A model generated the notes under the pieces. It saw only the letters and a list, made by a program, of their open reading frames with translations, searched no databases and was not told where the DNA came from. A program made the position numbers and the translations under genes. A stretch of 64,000 bases of DNA from Ignavibacteria bacterium (GTDB lineage Bacteria > Bacteroidota > Ignavibacteria > Tepidaquicellales > Tepidaquicellaceae): NCBI GenBank assembly GCA_016716125.1, contig JADJWZ010000008.1:1-64000 (forward strand). The letters run 5' to 3'. Shown in pieces: positions 49,049 to 60,014 of this stretch. Positions within the stretch are counted from its first letter, which is position 1. The number at the start of each line of letters is the position of its first letter.

Positions 49049-49194
49049 AATTTATAAAAGAGTTAAATTCTTATTACAAAAGTACAGATAACTTTTAGAA
49101 TAAAAAATATTTTATTTGATTTGCAGAGTGAAGGTTTATATACTTTCTATTAAATTGAGTTGTAATTAACTTTATTCAATTAAATTTGCAGAGT

Positions 49195-50681
49195 ATGTAT
49201 GAACTGTTTAAAAGTCTGAGAAAGGAAGAATTACCGGAATTTGAAGCGTATCTAAACTCTCCTTTTTTAAATTCAAGCGAAGTCATTAAGGAGATATTCA
49301 AAAATTTGCTCAGGTATTATCCGGAATTTGATCCGTTAAAAATAAATTATAGGATTCTCTCACGAATGAAAGTTATTGATAAATTTTACAGTGAGAGTGA
49401 GATCAGAGCTTACATTTCCAAGCTGAATAAAAAGTTACTGGAGTTTTGTCAATAAAAAATTTAATGAAAGCGATTTTCTGAAGGATGAACTTCAAATGGA
49501 CGTTTTATCAGAGAGGGGTTTTAAAAAACAGTGTTTAAATATGCATGCGGAATACTGTGATAAACTAAAAAATTACGGAATAGAGTTTGGCAATCCCCGA
49601 AAGGAACATAAAGCCACTTCACGATATTTTGATTTTTCCGAAAGCTATTTCCCCGTCTTAAAAAATCCGATGCAGATAAACAAATCAGTATCATAGAAAA
49701 ATGCAGAAGGCTTTCTGCTGAAGAATTTTTTATTAAGATAATTGCTGACAATATTACATATTTGATCTATGTACAGGAGTTTGGAAATGTTAACAGAGAG
49801 GATTTAAAAACTGATAAAAATATAATTAATTTTATTTATGATAATTTAAATATTGAAGAAAAGACGCCTCTTGTAATCTTATATAAAATGCTTTTCGATT
49901 TGTTTTATTTTCTCTCCGGCAGCGTTCATTACATAAGATACCGGGATTATTTTATTAAGCTTTCTCCTGAACTTAACATTAAGGAAAGATCCTATCATTA
50001 TAAAAATCTTTTTATCTTTTGTTCATTAATGCGAAAGTCCGGATTATATTTAACCCTTTCTAACAAGCCTGATAAAAATGCCGCTGACTTTCCGGGATCA
50101 ATTTTAAAAAGAGAATCATTTAAGCTGATGAAATATTTTTTGGAATCGGGACTTTATAAAGAAGGTGAGGATAAGTTTATATCTTCCGTTATAATTAACA
50201 TTCTTGGCTGGCAGACAGAAAAATAGATATCTTATGGATTGAAAAATTTATAGAAATTCACAGAGAAGATTTTAAATCCGGAGAGTTGAACAGTTTGATC
50301 GTATTTGCCCGCATTTATAAAAATGTATACGGAAGAAATTATAATACAGCTTTTGCCGATCTTGTAAATATTGAGCTGTCAAATATTATTTTTAAATATG
50401 AAATGAGAATTTTGAGAATGCGGCTTTTGTATGAAAAAAACGAAATTGAAAATTTAATAGACGACATTCATTCAGCCCGCGAATATATTAAAAGAGATAA
50501 ATTTTTAAGTGAAGTGCACAAAATTAGAGAGAATAATTTTATAAAATTTCTGGAAGTTTTATGCACAAAGAATACCATTAGAGAATTAAAAAAATCAACC
50601 GCACTCCTTATTAAGGAACATGAAATATTGAATAAAGAATGGCTGATTGATAAATATAAAATTAAATTGAAAATTGATTAA
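49195..50681 (+). CDS. Helical hypothetical protein of Bacteroidota type (frameshifted)
   Basis: Open pieces are 49195-49455, 49496-49696, 49762-50226 and 50286-50681, giving about 490 codons in all. The N-terminus (MYELFKSLRKEELPEFEAYL, NSPFLNSSEVIKEIFKNLL) resembles a recurring start of large, uncharacterised helical proteins in this phylum (L-x-K-E-E…F…YLNSPFFN). The rest is K/E/I/L-rich and helical, with no membrane segment or catalytic motif. Breaks near 49455, 49690 and 50225 are small. The start at ATG 49195 is preferred to an upstream TTG. Function is unknown. Confidence 0.65.
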
Positions 50682-50870
50682 CCTGTATAACTCCCCTCAC
50701 TTTAACATCAAATAAACGAATTTTCTAATTAGTAACGCAGGCATACCCAATCAGGAGATCGGGCATGAGGGGAAACCTGTAAAACTCCCCTCACATTTTA
50801 ATATCAATAAAACGAATCTTCTGATCCGTAACGCAGGCATACCCAATCAGGAGATTGTGTACGAGGAAAT
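50681..50870. repeat. Two direct copies of a 94-bp-spaced repeat with inverted ends
   Basis: ACCTGTATAACTCCCCTCAC (50681) and the similar copy at 50775 are each followed by an AAACGAATnTTCT segment and GCAGGCATACCCAATCAGG. Between them ATGAGGGGAAA is the inverse of TCCCCTCA. Related pieces (GTAACGTAGGC, CCTGATTCG) occur at 51.86 and 20.96 kb. No gene is present from 50682 to 50996. Confidence 0.65.
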
Positions 50871-50996
50871 AAATTATTTGTAATTTGTAGTTTAAAATTA
50901 ATTTCGAATTCTCTGATTCGAAACGTAAACCATAGATTAATATTTAGGCAGAATGGGAATGAAGGGAAAGAGATTGTGAACCGGGAAACTTTTTAC

Positions 50997-51305
50997 TCAG
51001 GATACTTCCAATTCATCAGGATTTCTTCTTGTATCCCAAATGTGAAGTATACTAATTTCTATATTATTTTTAATCTTATTAACTTCATAGAAAATTTTAT
51101 AATCTCCTTTAATTAAACACCTTGCATCATAATCATGAACCTTCTTACCAAGATCAGGGAATAAAGACAAATGCCGGATCAGATTATTAAATTCATTCCT
51201 TAATTTCCAAACTGTACTTTTTGTTACCTGTAGTTTTAATCCAGTATTCAAAAATTTCTTTTCGATCTTCTTTGCTTTTAAAGACCATATTATTCTTTCA
51301 GCCAT
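50997..51305 (-). CDS. RelE/ParE-family toxin
   Basis: The 102-aa protein shows the RelE/ParE fold: helical hairpin (AKKIEKKFLNTGLKLQVTKS), LSLFPDLGKKVHDYDARCLI, then the sheet KGDYKIFYEVNKIKNNIEIS, ILHIWDTRRNP. The C-terminal IWDTRRNPDEL fits the ParE/RelE active-edge region. RelE members cleave mRNA on ribosomes and ParE members poison gyrase; which applies here is not decidable. The antitoxin gene lies 12 bases upstream. Confidence 0.85.
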   Translation of the reverse strand: MAERIIWSLKAKKIEKKFLNTGLKLQVTKSTVWKLRNEFNNLIRHLSLFPDLGKKVHDYDARCLIKGDYKIFYEVNKIKNNIEISILHIWDTRRNPDELEVS

Positions 51306-51317
51306 TTTTCTTCTTCC

Positions 51318-51521
51318 TCATTGAGCCTCATCATCAGTAATACATTCCTCATTTTTAATTTGTATCTTTGCTTTATCAAGAATTTTCTTTCTTTTATCTG
51401 AAATAAATACGGATTCCTGTTTGTAATTTTCAAGAATTGTTTTAATTATCAACAGGAGACTTTCATCTTCAATTTCTTCAATATTATCTATAATTTTATG
51501 TTTTAATTCTTTGGTTGTCAT
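51318..51521 (-). CDS. Antitoxin of the RelE/ParE pair
   Basis: The 67-aa protein is helical and charged (TTKELKHKIIDNIEEIEDES, LLLIIKTILENYKQE), a common layout of small antitoxins preceding RelE/ParE toxins. No DNA-binding motif is certain. Order (antitoxin first) and the 12-base gap to the toxin support the call. Confidence 0.75.
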   Translation of the reverse strand: MTTKELKHKIIDNIEEIEDESLLLIIKTILENYKQESVFISDKRKKILDKAKIQIKNEECITDDEAQ

Positions 51522-52069
51522 GCTGAATTTTACTTAAATTAAATTTAGTTAATTTGCGAGTAGTTAAATCTATTCTGATAAATTAATGAATTTAACTATT
51601 TATAAAATACCAAAAATTTTTTAATATAAAAATATTTTAAATCTCAGTTTGGTTTAAACTTAGGCTTGGAAATAAAGGGGAATATAATTGTAACTGTCAC
51701 GTTTTTAAAATTGGTGAACTGAGTGTGGTCTGAAAAGTAAAAAAACTCTTATTACAAATCTTCCGATTGGGAACAAATTATTCTTCGCCGTGGTGGTATG
51801 GCTCCATCCACCAACAACATACTGCTGTTGAAGCCAAAGTTTTTCCCTGCGTAACTAAGCTCACGATTCGTAACGTAGGCGTATCTAGTTTGGAAATTGC
51901 GTGATAGATTTTGTAATTTAAATTCCTCTTGAATTCTACATTTAAAATAATTTAACATTTCAAATTCATTTCTCTTAAAGTTAACTTTTGTAAAGAATAT
52001 TTGATACATTTAAATCAAAATTTTATTAAATTAACTTATTCATAATTCAAAAAGGAGTAAACACGTATT
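51522..52069. other. Intergenic region with one palindromic repeat element
   Basis: About 550 bases separate the toxin-antitoxin pair from the membrane-protein gene. At 51783-51835 is a copy of the TCGCCGT-GGTGG-…-CCACC element of 20.8 kb (GGTGGTATGGCTCCATCCACC), followed by ACAACATACTGCTG. At 51855-51900 is a degenerate GATTCGTAACGTAGGCG piece. A small open frame across the repeat (minus) is not a credible gene. Confidence 0.55.
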
Positions 52070-52646
52070 ATGAATGCTGCACACCTTCACCTTGTACTCA
52101 ATCACATTCCGTTATCGGTTCTATGTTCGCAATTTTATACTTATCATTGGTATCCTGAAAAAAAGCGATGATGTAAAAAAAGTCTGTATGCTCGTGATCA
52201 TACTTACATCACTTATCACAATACCTGTATATCTTACCGGCGAGGATGCCGAAGAAAAAATAGAAGGAAATTATGAAGATGTGGAGGAGGAATTTATTAA
52301 ACCGCATGAGGACTTCGCTTTATACAGTTTTATTTCAATGAATAGTACAGGAGCAGTTGCACTGTTATCCATGTTCCTTTTCATAAAGCCAAAAGTTCTT
52401 CCGGACTTATTTGCATATATGATGCTCGCTATCTTATTAATTGTCAACGGAATGATGGCTTATACAGCGTATCTCGGCGGCAAGATACATCATCCTGAAA
52501 TAAGGGAAGATAAACTGCCGTGGGAATCCTCCGTGATTACTAACGGCAATACGAATAAAAGCGAACTGAATTCGGGAGATGAAAAAGAAGCGGATAAAAA
52601 TGAAAAGGATGAAGAGCGAAAAAAAGATAAAGAAGATGACGACTGA
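52070..52646 (+). CDS. Small four-helix inner-membrane protein (N-terminal frameshift)
   Basis: From ATG 52070, preceded by AAAAGGAG 14 bases upstream, the frame begins MNAAHLHLVLNHIPL. Sequence similarity then needs a frame change near 52110 to give VIGSMFAILYLIIGILKKSD and the continuing frame DDVKKVCMLVIILTSLITIP, TGAVALLSMFLFIKPK and LFAYMMLAILLIVNGMMAYT. That makes about four membrane helices with conserved His and an acidic periplasmic loop, and a D/E/K-rich C-terminal tail. The layout recalls DUF2231-like proteins; the role is unknown. Confidence 0.65.
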
Positions 52647-52653
52647 TCCGGTT

Positions 52654-53643
52654 TTACAAACTGTGTTTTACTTCTGATATAATTTTTTCACTATCATCCG
52701 GAAGCTCGGATTCAAATCTCATTTTTTCATTTGTAACGGGATGTATAAATCCGAGCACCTTTGCGTGCAATGCCTGTCTGTCAATTTTTTCAAGAAGATT
52801 CTTTATTCTTGATTTCAGATTTGATGTAAGATTAACTGAATGCGGCTCTCTGCCTCCGTATGTCTCGTCTCCGAATACGGGATGCGCCATGTCCGCCATA
52901 TGAACCCGATCTGAGGTGAGTCCTTCCCTGTTGAGTTTCAGCTTTACCAAAGAAGAAAATCATACTCTTCAATTACTTCATACAATGTAACCGAAGTTTT
53001 ACCTGAATTATCATCACCTTTTAACACCGTTACTTTTTTTCTGTCCTTCTTATCCCTGCCGAGCCTGTTTGAGATCTCGCCTTTTTTCTTTTTCAGCTTT
53101 CCCCAGATTATCGCATTGTATTCTCTTTCGATCGTATGATGAAAGAACTGTTCCAGATAATTTTCTGTGCGTAACTTCATCTTTTGCAATCACGATCAGA
53201 CCTGAAGTATCTTTATCAAGTCTGTGAACAATACCAGCTCTTTCAAATCCGTTCAGATTAGAAAGACTGCCTTTGGTCTTTTCCGCATAATGAAGAATGG
53301 CGTTAACCATCGTGCCGGAATAATTTTTATAGGCAGGATGCACTACCATCCCGGGCGGCTTATTTATGATCATAAGATATTCATCTTCAAATACGATATT
53401 CAGCGGAATGTCTTCAGGAAGTATATCCTGCTTCTCGGGATAATCTAGCTCAATATCAATTTCATCTTCCGGCTTTACTATATAATTGGATTTTACAGGC
53501 TCGCCGTTCACTGTGACAAACCCAAGATCAATTGCCTTTTTTACCTTTGTACGGGAGGCGTTCTCTATAAAATTTGAAATATACTTGTCTATTCTCTGCT
53601 TAGTCCTTACCTCAGGAACCGTAAATGAATAATTTTTTTCCAA
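52654..53643 (-). CDS. RluD-like 23S rRNA pseudouridine synthase (frameshifts)
   Basis: Three open pieces, 53643-53050, 53189-52944 and 52950-52654, make one protein of about 330 aa, the usual RluD/RluC length. The N-terminal S4 RNA-binding domain (RIDKYISNFIENASRTKVKK) is followed by the catalytic HRLDKDTSGL (Asp143) and, in the last piece, RVHMADMAHPVFGDETYGG. Frame changes near 53170 and 52925 (the LNTGRTHQ region reads LNREGLTSD) look like indels. It isomerises uridines in rRNA. The conserved nature of the gene argues that the breaks are sequencing errors. Confidence 0.85.
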
Positions 53644-53849
53644 TACTTATTTATTAATTGAAAGAGTTTTTTTATTAAATATGAATTTTTTAGATATTTT
53701 TTCCTTATTATGAACTTACTAAGGATAATTTTAAATTTAAAGTTTATACTGAAATTTAAATATACTTTATTTATTTTATAATCAGTTCAAATTTAACTTT
53801 ACAATAAATTTCTAAAGTATTTATTTTTATGAAATTTAAATATTAGATC

Positions 53850-56366
53850 ATGCAAAACAAATTATTTAACTACATTTCAAAATTCACCTATCTATCTTCA
53901 CTGCTGTTAATAACTTTATCAGTTTCTGTTTACATGTCAGGATGTTCTTCATCAGAAGAAGAAGAAGTAGTTCAGACTCAGAGAGAACTGGATTCACTTG
54001 AATTTTATTCACAACTGCAAAAGTCATTTTGGGATTTACAATCATGCTTTAGGTTACAATGAAAAGTCCGACAATAAAAACGCAGCGGAATCATTTGAGA
54101 AAGCATTAAAACAATTAAGTAAGATCGACTCCAAGATTTTAAATGAACCCGGTAATTATACCTGGAAACAGGATTATAATGAACTTGCCGTCAGTATAGT
54201 GCAGGATTATATCTCTACACAGAGTGAGATCAGCAGCGGGAGTCTTGTATTCGATTTTGCTGAACAGTTTTCTGTCAGGTATCAAAAAGTTGAAGAAGTC
54301 AGCGGTGACAGGGAAGCATTGCCGGACGGCAGTGATATTCCGCTTGACAGAAATTCCGCAGTGGACGGATATATAGAATTTTTTACCAACACAGACAGGG
54401 GAAAAAGTTTCATTGATAAGACTCTTTACAGATCAGGAAAATATTTCTCTCTGATGAGGAAAATTCTGAAATACAATAAAGCTCCTGAAGAATTGATTTA
54501 CCTTTCCGTTCAGGAATCAGGACTTGCTCCGCAGATTATGTCAAGAGCAGGCGCAGTCGGACTCTGGCAGTTCATGCCCGCTACCGGTTACGCTTACGGT
54601 CTCGGTCAGGATGAGTACCGTGATGACAGAATGGATATGGAAAAATCCACCGATGCGGCTGCTCGACATTTAAAAGATCTTTACAGATCATTCGGCGCTG
54701 GATCATCTTGCTTTTGCGCATACAATGCCGGACCCGGCAGAGTCAACAAAGCAATTAAAAGAAGCGGTTCGAGAGACTTCTGGACTTTACGCGGATTCCT
54801 TCCGGGTGAAACCAAAAATTATGTCCCGTCTATACTCGCTCTTTCTTATGTGTTCAGAGATCCGGAAGGATTCGGATTTCGTAATGTGGAATACGGTAAG
54901 CCGATATCTTTTGACAGGGTGAACATAAATGCATCTATGACTTTACAGCAGGTTGCTGATCTTTGTGAAACAGATATTGAAACTATACGCGAATTAAACT
55001 CGAGCTGACTCCAGGATATGGTTCCGATTATGTAGACTATTATCAGCTCAGAATTCCGCATAAGACTTATGAAAAATTTCTTGCAAATTATAACAGATCT
55101 TCCGGCATTGATAAGAGCGGAAGTAAAGAGCCCGTATTCGCAGGCGATGAAGCAGGCGGTTACCAGTCAAGTAGTCTTCATATTATAAAGTTAACGGATA
55201 TGAACCGGTGATCGAAATCCATTGCAAGCAAAAACGGCAGAAAGAAAGTTACATATAATTTCAAGAAAAAGATGCGCTCTCCGCTATTGCGGTATTCTAT
55301 TCCGTAAGACCGGTTGAGATCAGGATCTGGAATAATCTGAATTATGGAACCTATCAAACATCAGCAGCCGCTCGATATTTATCTTACTGAAGAAAATACA
55401 ACATTCTTCATGGTTTAAATAATATTAAAAGCGCTGACATTGTAAATACAAATGAAGGTAAGAGAAAAGCGATTGAAGAAATTGCATTAACTAATACTGA
55501 AGAAAGTGAAGATGAAAACAATACATTTTGATGACTCTAAAAATGTATCAAATGATAAAACCTTTCCAGACAGTAATGAAGATGACAGTTTTTTGAGTTC
55601 GAATAGACCCGGCAATGAATCAGTTACGGTTAGTAAAGATGAAAATAATTCAGAGTCAGAGGATAATAATTCAGAGTCAGAGGAAAATTCCGTTGTCGGT
55701 AATTCAACTGAAAATTCTTATACGCAATCAGAAACTAATAGCGGTAATGAATATTCAGAAGAAACATACACTGAAATTGTGAAAGCTCCGGAGACAAAGA
55801 CCAAAACAGTAAAGGAAAAAGAAAAGAAGAAAACTACTTCCAAAGGAAATACAGTAACATACATTGTATCTGAAGGAGATAATCTTTCATCCATTGCAGA
55901 TGAAAACGGATTAAGCGTCGGTGAGATAAAGGAATTGAACGGGCTTGAGACTGATAAAATACTTGTCGGTCAGAAGCTGAAATTATCCGGCAGTTCTACA
56001 TCCGCTTCAAAGACATCCGTTCACACAGTTTCCTCCGGTGAAAATCTCACAATGATAGCCGGTAAATACGGAATGTCACTTTCTGAATTAAGAGAAATTA
56101 ATGATCTTGATTCCGATATAATTATTAAAGGACAGAAATTAAAAGTTACCGGCAGTAAGTCAAAAGGCAATACAAATTCAGGTAAGAAAAGCACAGGCAA
56201 GACAACTCACAAAGTAAAAAGCGGAGAGACGCTTGCATCAGTCGCTTCCGAGTACGGTGTTTCAATATCTGAACTCATGAAATGGAATAAACTTAAGAGT
56301 GATAAAATATTGATCGGACAGGTTTTAAAACTTTCCGGTGATTCAGGTAAAAAGAAAAAGAAATGA
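53850..56366 (+). CDS. MltD-like lytic transglycosylase lipoprotein with three LysM domains (frameshifts)
   Basis: Open pieces are 53850-54062, about 54030-55008 and 55506-56366, with a further frame-shifting stretch at 55008-55505. The lipobox ends YMSGC (Cys32). An SLT domain follows: YLSVQESGLAPQIMSRAGAV with the catalytic Glu, GLWQFMPATGYAYGLGQDEY and AYNAGPGRVNKAI. The 3' piece has an E/S/N-rich linker and three LysM repeats (VSEGDNLSSIADENGLSVGE, VSSGENLTMIAGKYGMSLSE, VKSGETLASVASEYGVSISE). It would cleave peptidoglycan from the outer-membrane side. The order lipoprotein-SLT-LysM is that of MltD. Confidence 0.85.
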
Positions 56367-56435
56367 CGCTGAATCATTAAACTGAATTGAAAGAAATATA
56401 TATTAGACATATATTGCATTCACCTGAAAAATTTT

Positions 56436-56508
56436 GCTGGCATAGCTCAGTTGGTAGAGCAGCTGATTTGTAATCAGCAGGTCGGGGGTTCAAGTCCCTC
56501 TGCCAGCT
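56436..56508 (+). tRNA. tRNA-Thr (anticodon TGT)
   Basis: GCTGGCA pairs with TGCCAGC in the acceptor stem (discriminator T, no encoded CCA). The D arm GCTCAGTTGGTAGAGC, the anticodon arm GCTGA-TTTGTAA-TCAGC with anticodon TGT, and the T arm GGGGGTTCAAGTCCCTC are all regular. Confidence 0.97.
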
Positions 56509-56516
56509 CAAATGAT

Positions 56517-56553
56517 AAAACCCTTTAAGAATAATTACTTAGAGGGTTTTTAT
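56517..56553 (+). terminator. Terminator after tRNA-Thr
   Basis: AAACCCTTTAAG and CTTAGAGGGTTT form a stem with an 8-9 nt loop and end in TTTTTATTTTA, 10 bases beyond the tRNA. Confidence 0.82.
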
Positions 56554-56618
56554 TTTACTCACATGAGTTAATTAAAATTTCAGGGGCCGGTAGGGCAAAT
56601 TCTTATTTTAAATTATAT

Positions 56619-58216
56619 TTATTTTTTTACCTTATATAAAATCGTAATGGGTGTCGAAGTATATGTAATTACTTCCAGTTCGTTTGGAGGAGTTTCAATT
56701 GAAAGTAAGTTTTTTCTTAAATTTTCATTTGAGGAAATCAAACCTTCCTTTTCACTGACAAAGACATAATCAACATTACTATTTTTTACATTTTGAATAA
56801 ATTCCAGATAATTTTCAGCATAAGGCATTACAACTAAATTCATGTTTAAGTAATAAGCAATATGAGGTTTTCTGGTCATGATTGATTTTCCTGCCATACT
56901 TTCCTCATTAAGTTTTTCAACATGGTCTCTAACTTCCAAAATTTCGATCGGAACATTATTGATGTCTTCCTTTGCTATATTATAAGAGTTGTAAAAGTTT
57001 AAAAATATTAAAGAGAATAAAATTATGCTGAATAGTTTTAAGTTCAGGAACTTCAAATTAAACCGCTGAAAAAATTTCTGAGCAAATAGCTGAACAATCA
57101 AAAAACAGTAAAACGGCAATAAGGGCAATGAAAATCTTTCCGAATAAAAATTAGTAATATCTGAAAATAGAAAATAAGACTCGCCACGAAAAATAATTTT
57201 CAGCCGGGCTATGGAATTTAAATCTTAAAATAAAAATAATTAAGCCAAGACCTGCCAGAATACCTATATACTTAGGGAAAAATCTGAAAATATCTTTAGT
57301 AAAGTACGTCACGAAGTTCTTTGAAATACGTTTTGCGAATGCTCCAAAATCCCGAAAACCACATCGGACATAGAGTCAAAAGTATTTTGATGTTTTGAAG
57401 TCCATTCATCTTTTGACATTGTATCAGGTTTATAAACAGTATAAGCAGTGTTTTGATAATTGTAATTATAAAAAAAATATCCGGTAGACTGATAACTAAT
57501 AAAACCCCAGGCTGAAAGAGAGAAGCACAGGAATGAAATAAAATAATATTGGCTTCAGAATTTTATTCCTTTGATTAATATTTTCATTATTTTCATTTCG
57601 CTTCATTTTATAAAAATGGAATACGAATATTACAGTCGTAAGCAGGATTAATGATATTCCGGTATATCTGGTAAGGTATGCCAGTCCTGTAAGAAAGCCG
57701 GCTATTAATAAATTGCGATTGTTTAAATCTTTACTGCTTAAAAGAAAATACAGCCGGAAGTATAAAATAACAGAAAAAGCATATCAGTCGGGTTTCATAG
57801 GTATAACGCCAGAAAATTTGATTGACAGCTACAAATAAAACTACAAACAATGCGCCGTCCCGATTAAAGATTGAATTAATAATTTTTGAAATGAAAAAAA
57901 GCGATATACTTGCGCACAAGACATTCAAAAATTTTCCTGCTGAATAATAATCATATTTAAAAAATATTCCCGTAATAGCTAAAAAGAACTGATAGACAGG
58001 TCCCCTGTATTGATCTATGACTAAATTTCCTTTTAAGAGTTCTTTTGCCTGTGTGACGTAAGCAACATAGAAATCAGTTTCAACTCCATAATCTCCTATC
58101 AACCGATTAGTCATTGAAACAAACAGCATTATTATAAAATATATTGACGGAACTATAAAAAGAGAAGGTTTGAGTTGAGAAATTTGCGGGAAGGAATTTG
58201 TTAAATTATTACTCAT
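56619..58216 (-). CDS. GT-C (ArnT/PMT-like) membrane glycosyltransferase (frameshifts)
   Basis: Open pieces are 58216-57731 and 57128-56619; the middle (57130-57730) encodes hydrophobic helices in shifting frames. Total length is about 530 aa. The first periplasmic loop has the acidic GDYGVETDFYVAYVTQ followed by YRGPVYQ, the pattern of GT39/ArnT-like enzymes where acidic residues are catalytic. Several membrane segments follow, and a soluble C-terminal domain (EVRDHVEKLNEESMAGKSIM). Such enzymes move a sugar from a polyprenyl phosphate to a lipid or protein. The acceptor is not known. Confidence 0.75.
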
Positions 58217-58600
58217 CTAAATTTTCATAAAAATAGTTTTATAATATATTAATAAATCTCATTAAAAATTATTGTTAAATTAACAAAAAAAGATATTGCC
58301 ATTTGGATCTTCTCATGGAGCATTGAATTTTACAGAGACAAAAAAAATGATTTTTATAAGATAACCTTCTAATACAATTCGATAGAAACCTGCCTGAAGG
58401 TTATTGAATAATATGGAGACCATTCGACATCTTCAGCCACTTTTAGTCCAAAATCCTGCAGTTCAGGACATGACAAAAATCATATCACACTAATTCTAAT
58501 ATCATTGGCGATTAAATTAGCTTAGTTTATTCCTGCAAAAGAAATTGTTAATCATAAAATGAATAAATAAATTAGGATCAACAATTAATAATACTCACAC
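58217..58600. other. Intergenic/promoter region upstream of the propeller array
   Basis: This divergent region lies between the glycosyltransferase and Y1. Its last 90 bases are the repeated upstream segment listed separately. The remainder is AT-rich with no ORF or RNA seen. Confidence 0.45.
58511..58600 (+). repeat. Repeated upstream region of the Y array, copy 1
   Basis: The 90 bases starting ATTAAATTAGCTTAGTTTAT and ending at the Y1 ATG recur before Y2 (59925-60014) and Y4 (62643-62732). It probably carries the promoter. Only a few bases differ (CACAC against CACTC at the 3' end). Confidence 0.75.
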
Positions 58601-59865
58601 ATGAAACGAAAACTATGTTTAACAGCATTACTTTTATTCCTCTCATTGTCCTTTTCATCAAATCCTCGGGCTGGTATGTGCAGCGACTTCCCGTCAATGA
58701 TCTTGTTAATGATGTATTCTTTCTTGATAGTTTGAATGGGTGGTTAGTTACACAAGGTGATAATGATCCTGTCGACACCAGCTATATAATGCGAACAACC
58801 AATGGAGGAGATAATTGGACAATTCAGATGAGACAGGCGCAAAATCTTAATGTTGTTCAATTTTTAGATATTAATACCGGTTACGCTGCCGGAGGTACTG
58901 GGAGCGGCTTTGCGAGAATATATAAAACTACTGTTGGTGGATTACAATGGCAGTTAGTACCAAGTACGGGAATGGCACTAATCAACGACATGTTTTTTGT
59001 CAATAAGGATACCGGGTGGGTTTGTGACCCTAGTGTGATATTTGGAGGTTTACATAAGACGACCAATGGGGGGATTAGTTGGAAACAACAGTTAGATGTG
59101 AGCTATAAGATTCAGAAAATATTTTTTTTAAATAAGGATACGGGGTGGGCAGGAAGTAGAGATGTAAACGGGATACTGTATAAGACAACTAATGGTGGTT
59201 TAAACTGGAACGTTCAGTATATATCAAATTATCAAATTGAATCGTTATTTTTTATAAATCCCAGACAGGGTTGGATAAGAGGTGGAACTGGAAACGGCGT
59301 AGTTTACACAATTGATGGGGGAAATACCTGGACGAGCTCTATTGGAAATATTGCTACGGGTTTTGATACAAAATTTATAACAGATTCGCTCGGTTATTCG
59401 GGTACATTTTCTTCACTAAGAATAATGAAATCAACAGATGGTGGGAAGACGTGGGGTTATCAAAATACTCCCCAGTTAAGTGGTAATGTTGTAGCAGTAA
59501 TTAAGGGTGACACAAATAAAGTATGGGCGGGAAGTTTAATGCATACTACTGATGGTGGTGGAGTAATAGTTGGTATTTCAAAACCTCAAAATGAGTTACC
59601 AAAAAACTTCTTACTTTATCAAAACTATCCCAATCCATTTAACCCTAAAACAATTATAAATTACGAAATAGGATATACTTCGAATGTGAAACTGGAAGTA
59701 TATGATATTTCAGGTCGAATGATTAAACAACTTGTAAATCAAAAGCAGAATCCTGGGAAATATTATTACACCTTTGACGGTTCGGATCTGCCAAGTGCTG
59801 TGTATTTTTATAAGCTTACAACTGAAGATTTTACTGAAACAAAGAAAATGGTTTTAGCAAAGTAG
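58601..59865 (+). CDS. Y1: Ycf48-like/Asp-box propeller T9SS cargo (one frameshift)
   Basis: Start ATG 58601 gives MKRKLCLTALLLFLSLSFSS, then a lost C near 58665 (AATCCTCGGG, against AATCCTCCGGG in the sister genes) shifts the frame before GWYVQRLPVNDLVNDVFF. The body, about 420 aa, has repeated KTTNGGxxW or RTTNGGDNW Asp-box turns, each closing a propeller blade as in Ycf48-like proteins. The sorting domain (YQNYPNPFNPKTIINYEIGY, DISGRMIKQLVNQKQNPGK) ends TETKKMVLAK. It would be exported by T9SS. Ligand unknown. Confidence 0.87.
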
Positions 59866-59924
59866 TTCAATTATCCCTAATCATAACAATCTGGATTCAA
59901 AGATATTGTTTGTGATAAATGCAG

Positions 59925-60014
59925 ATTAAATTAGCTTAGTTTATTCCTGCAAAAGAAATTGTTAATCATAAAATGAATAAATAAATTAGGATCAACAATT
60001 AATAATACTCACTC
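59925..60014 (+). repeat. Repeated upstream region of the Y array, copy 2
   Basis: It is nearly identical to 58511-58600 and 62643-62732. The preceding 59 bases (from 59866) also match 62584-62642, so this repeat unit starts at the stop codon of the gene before. Confidence 0.75.
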
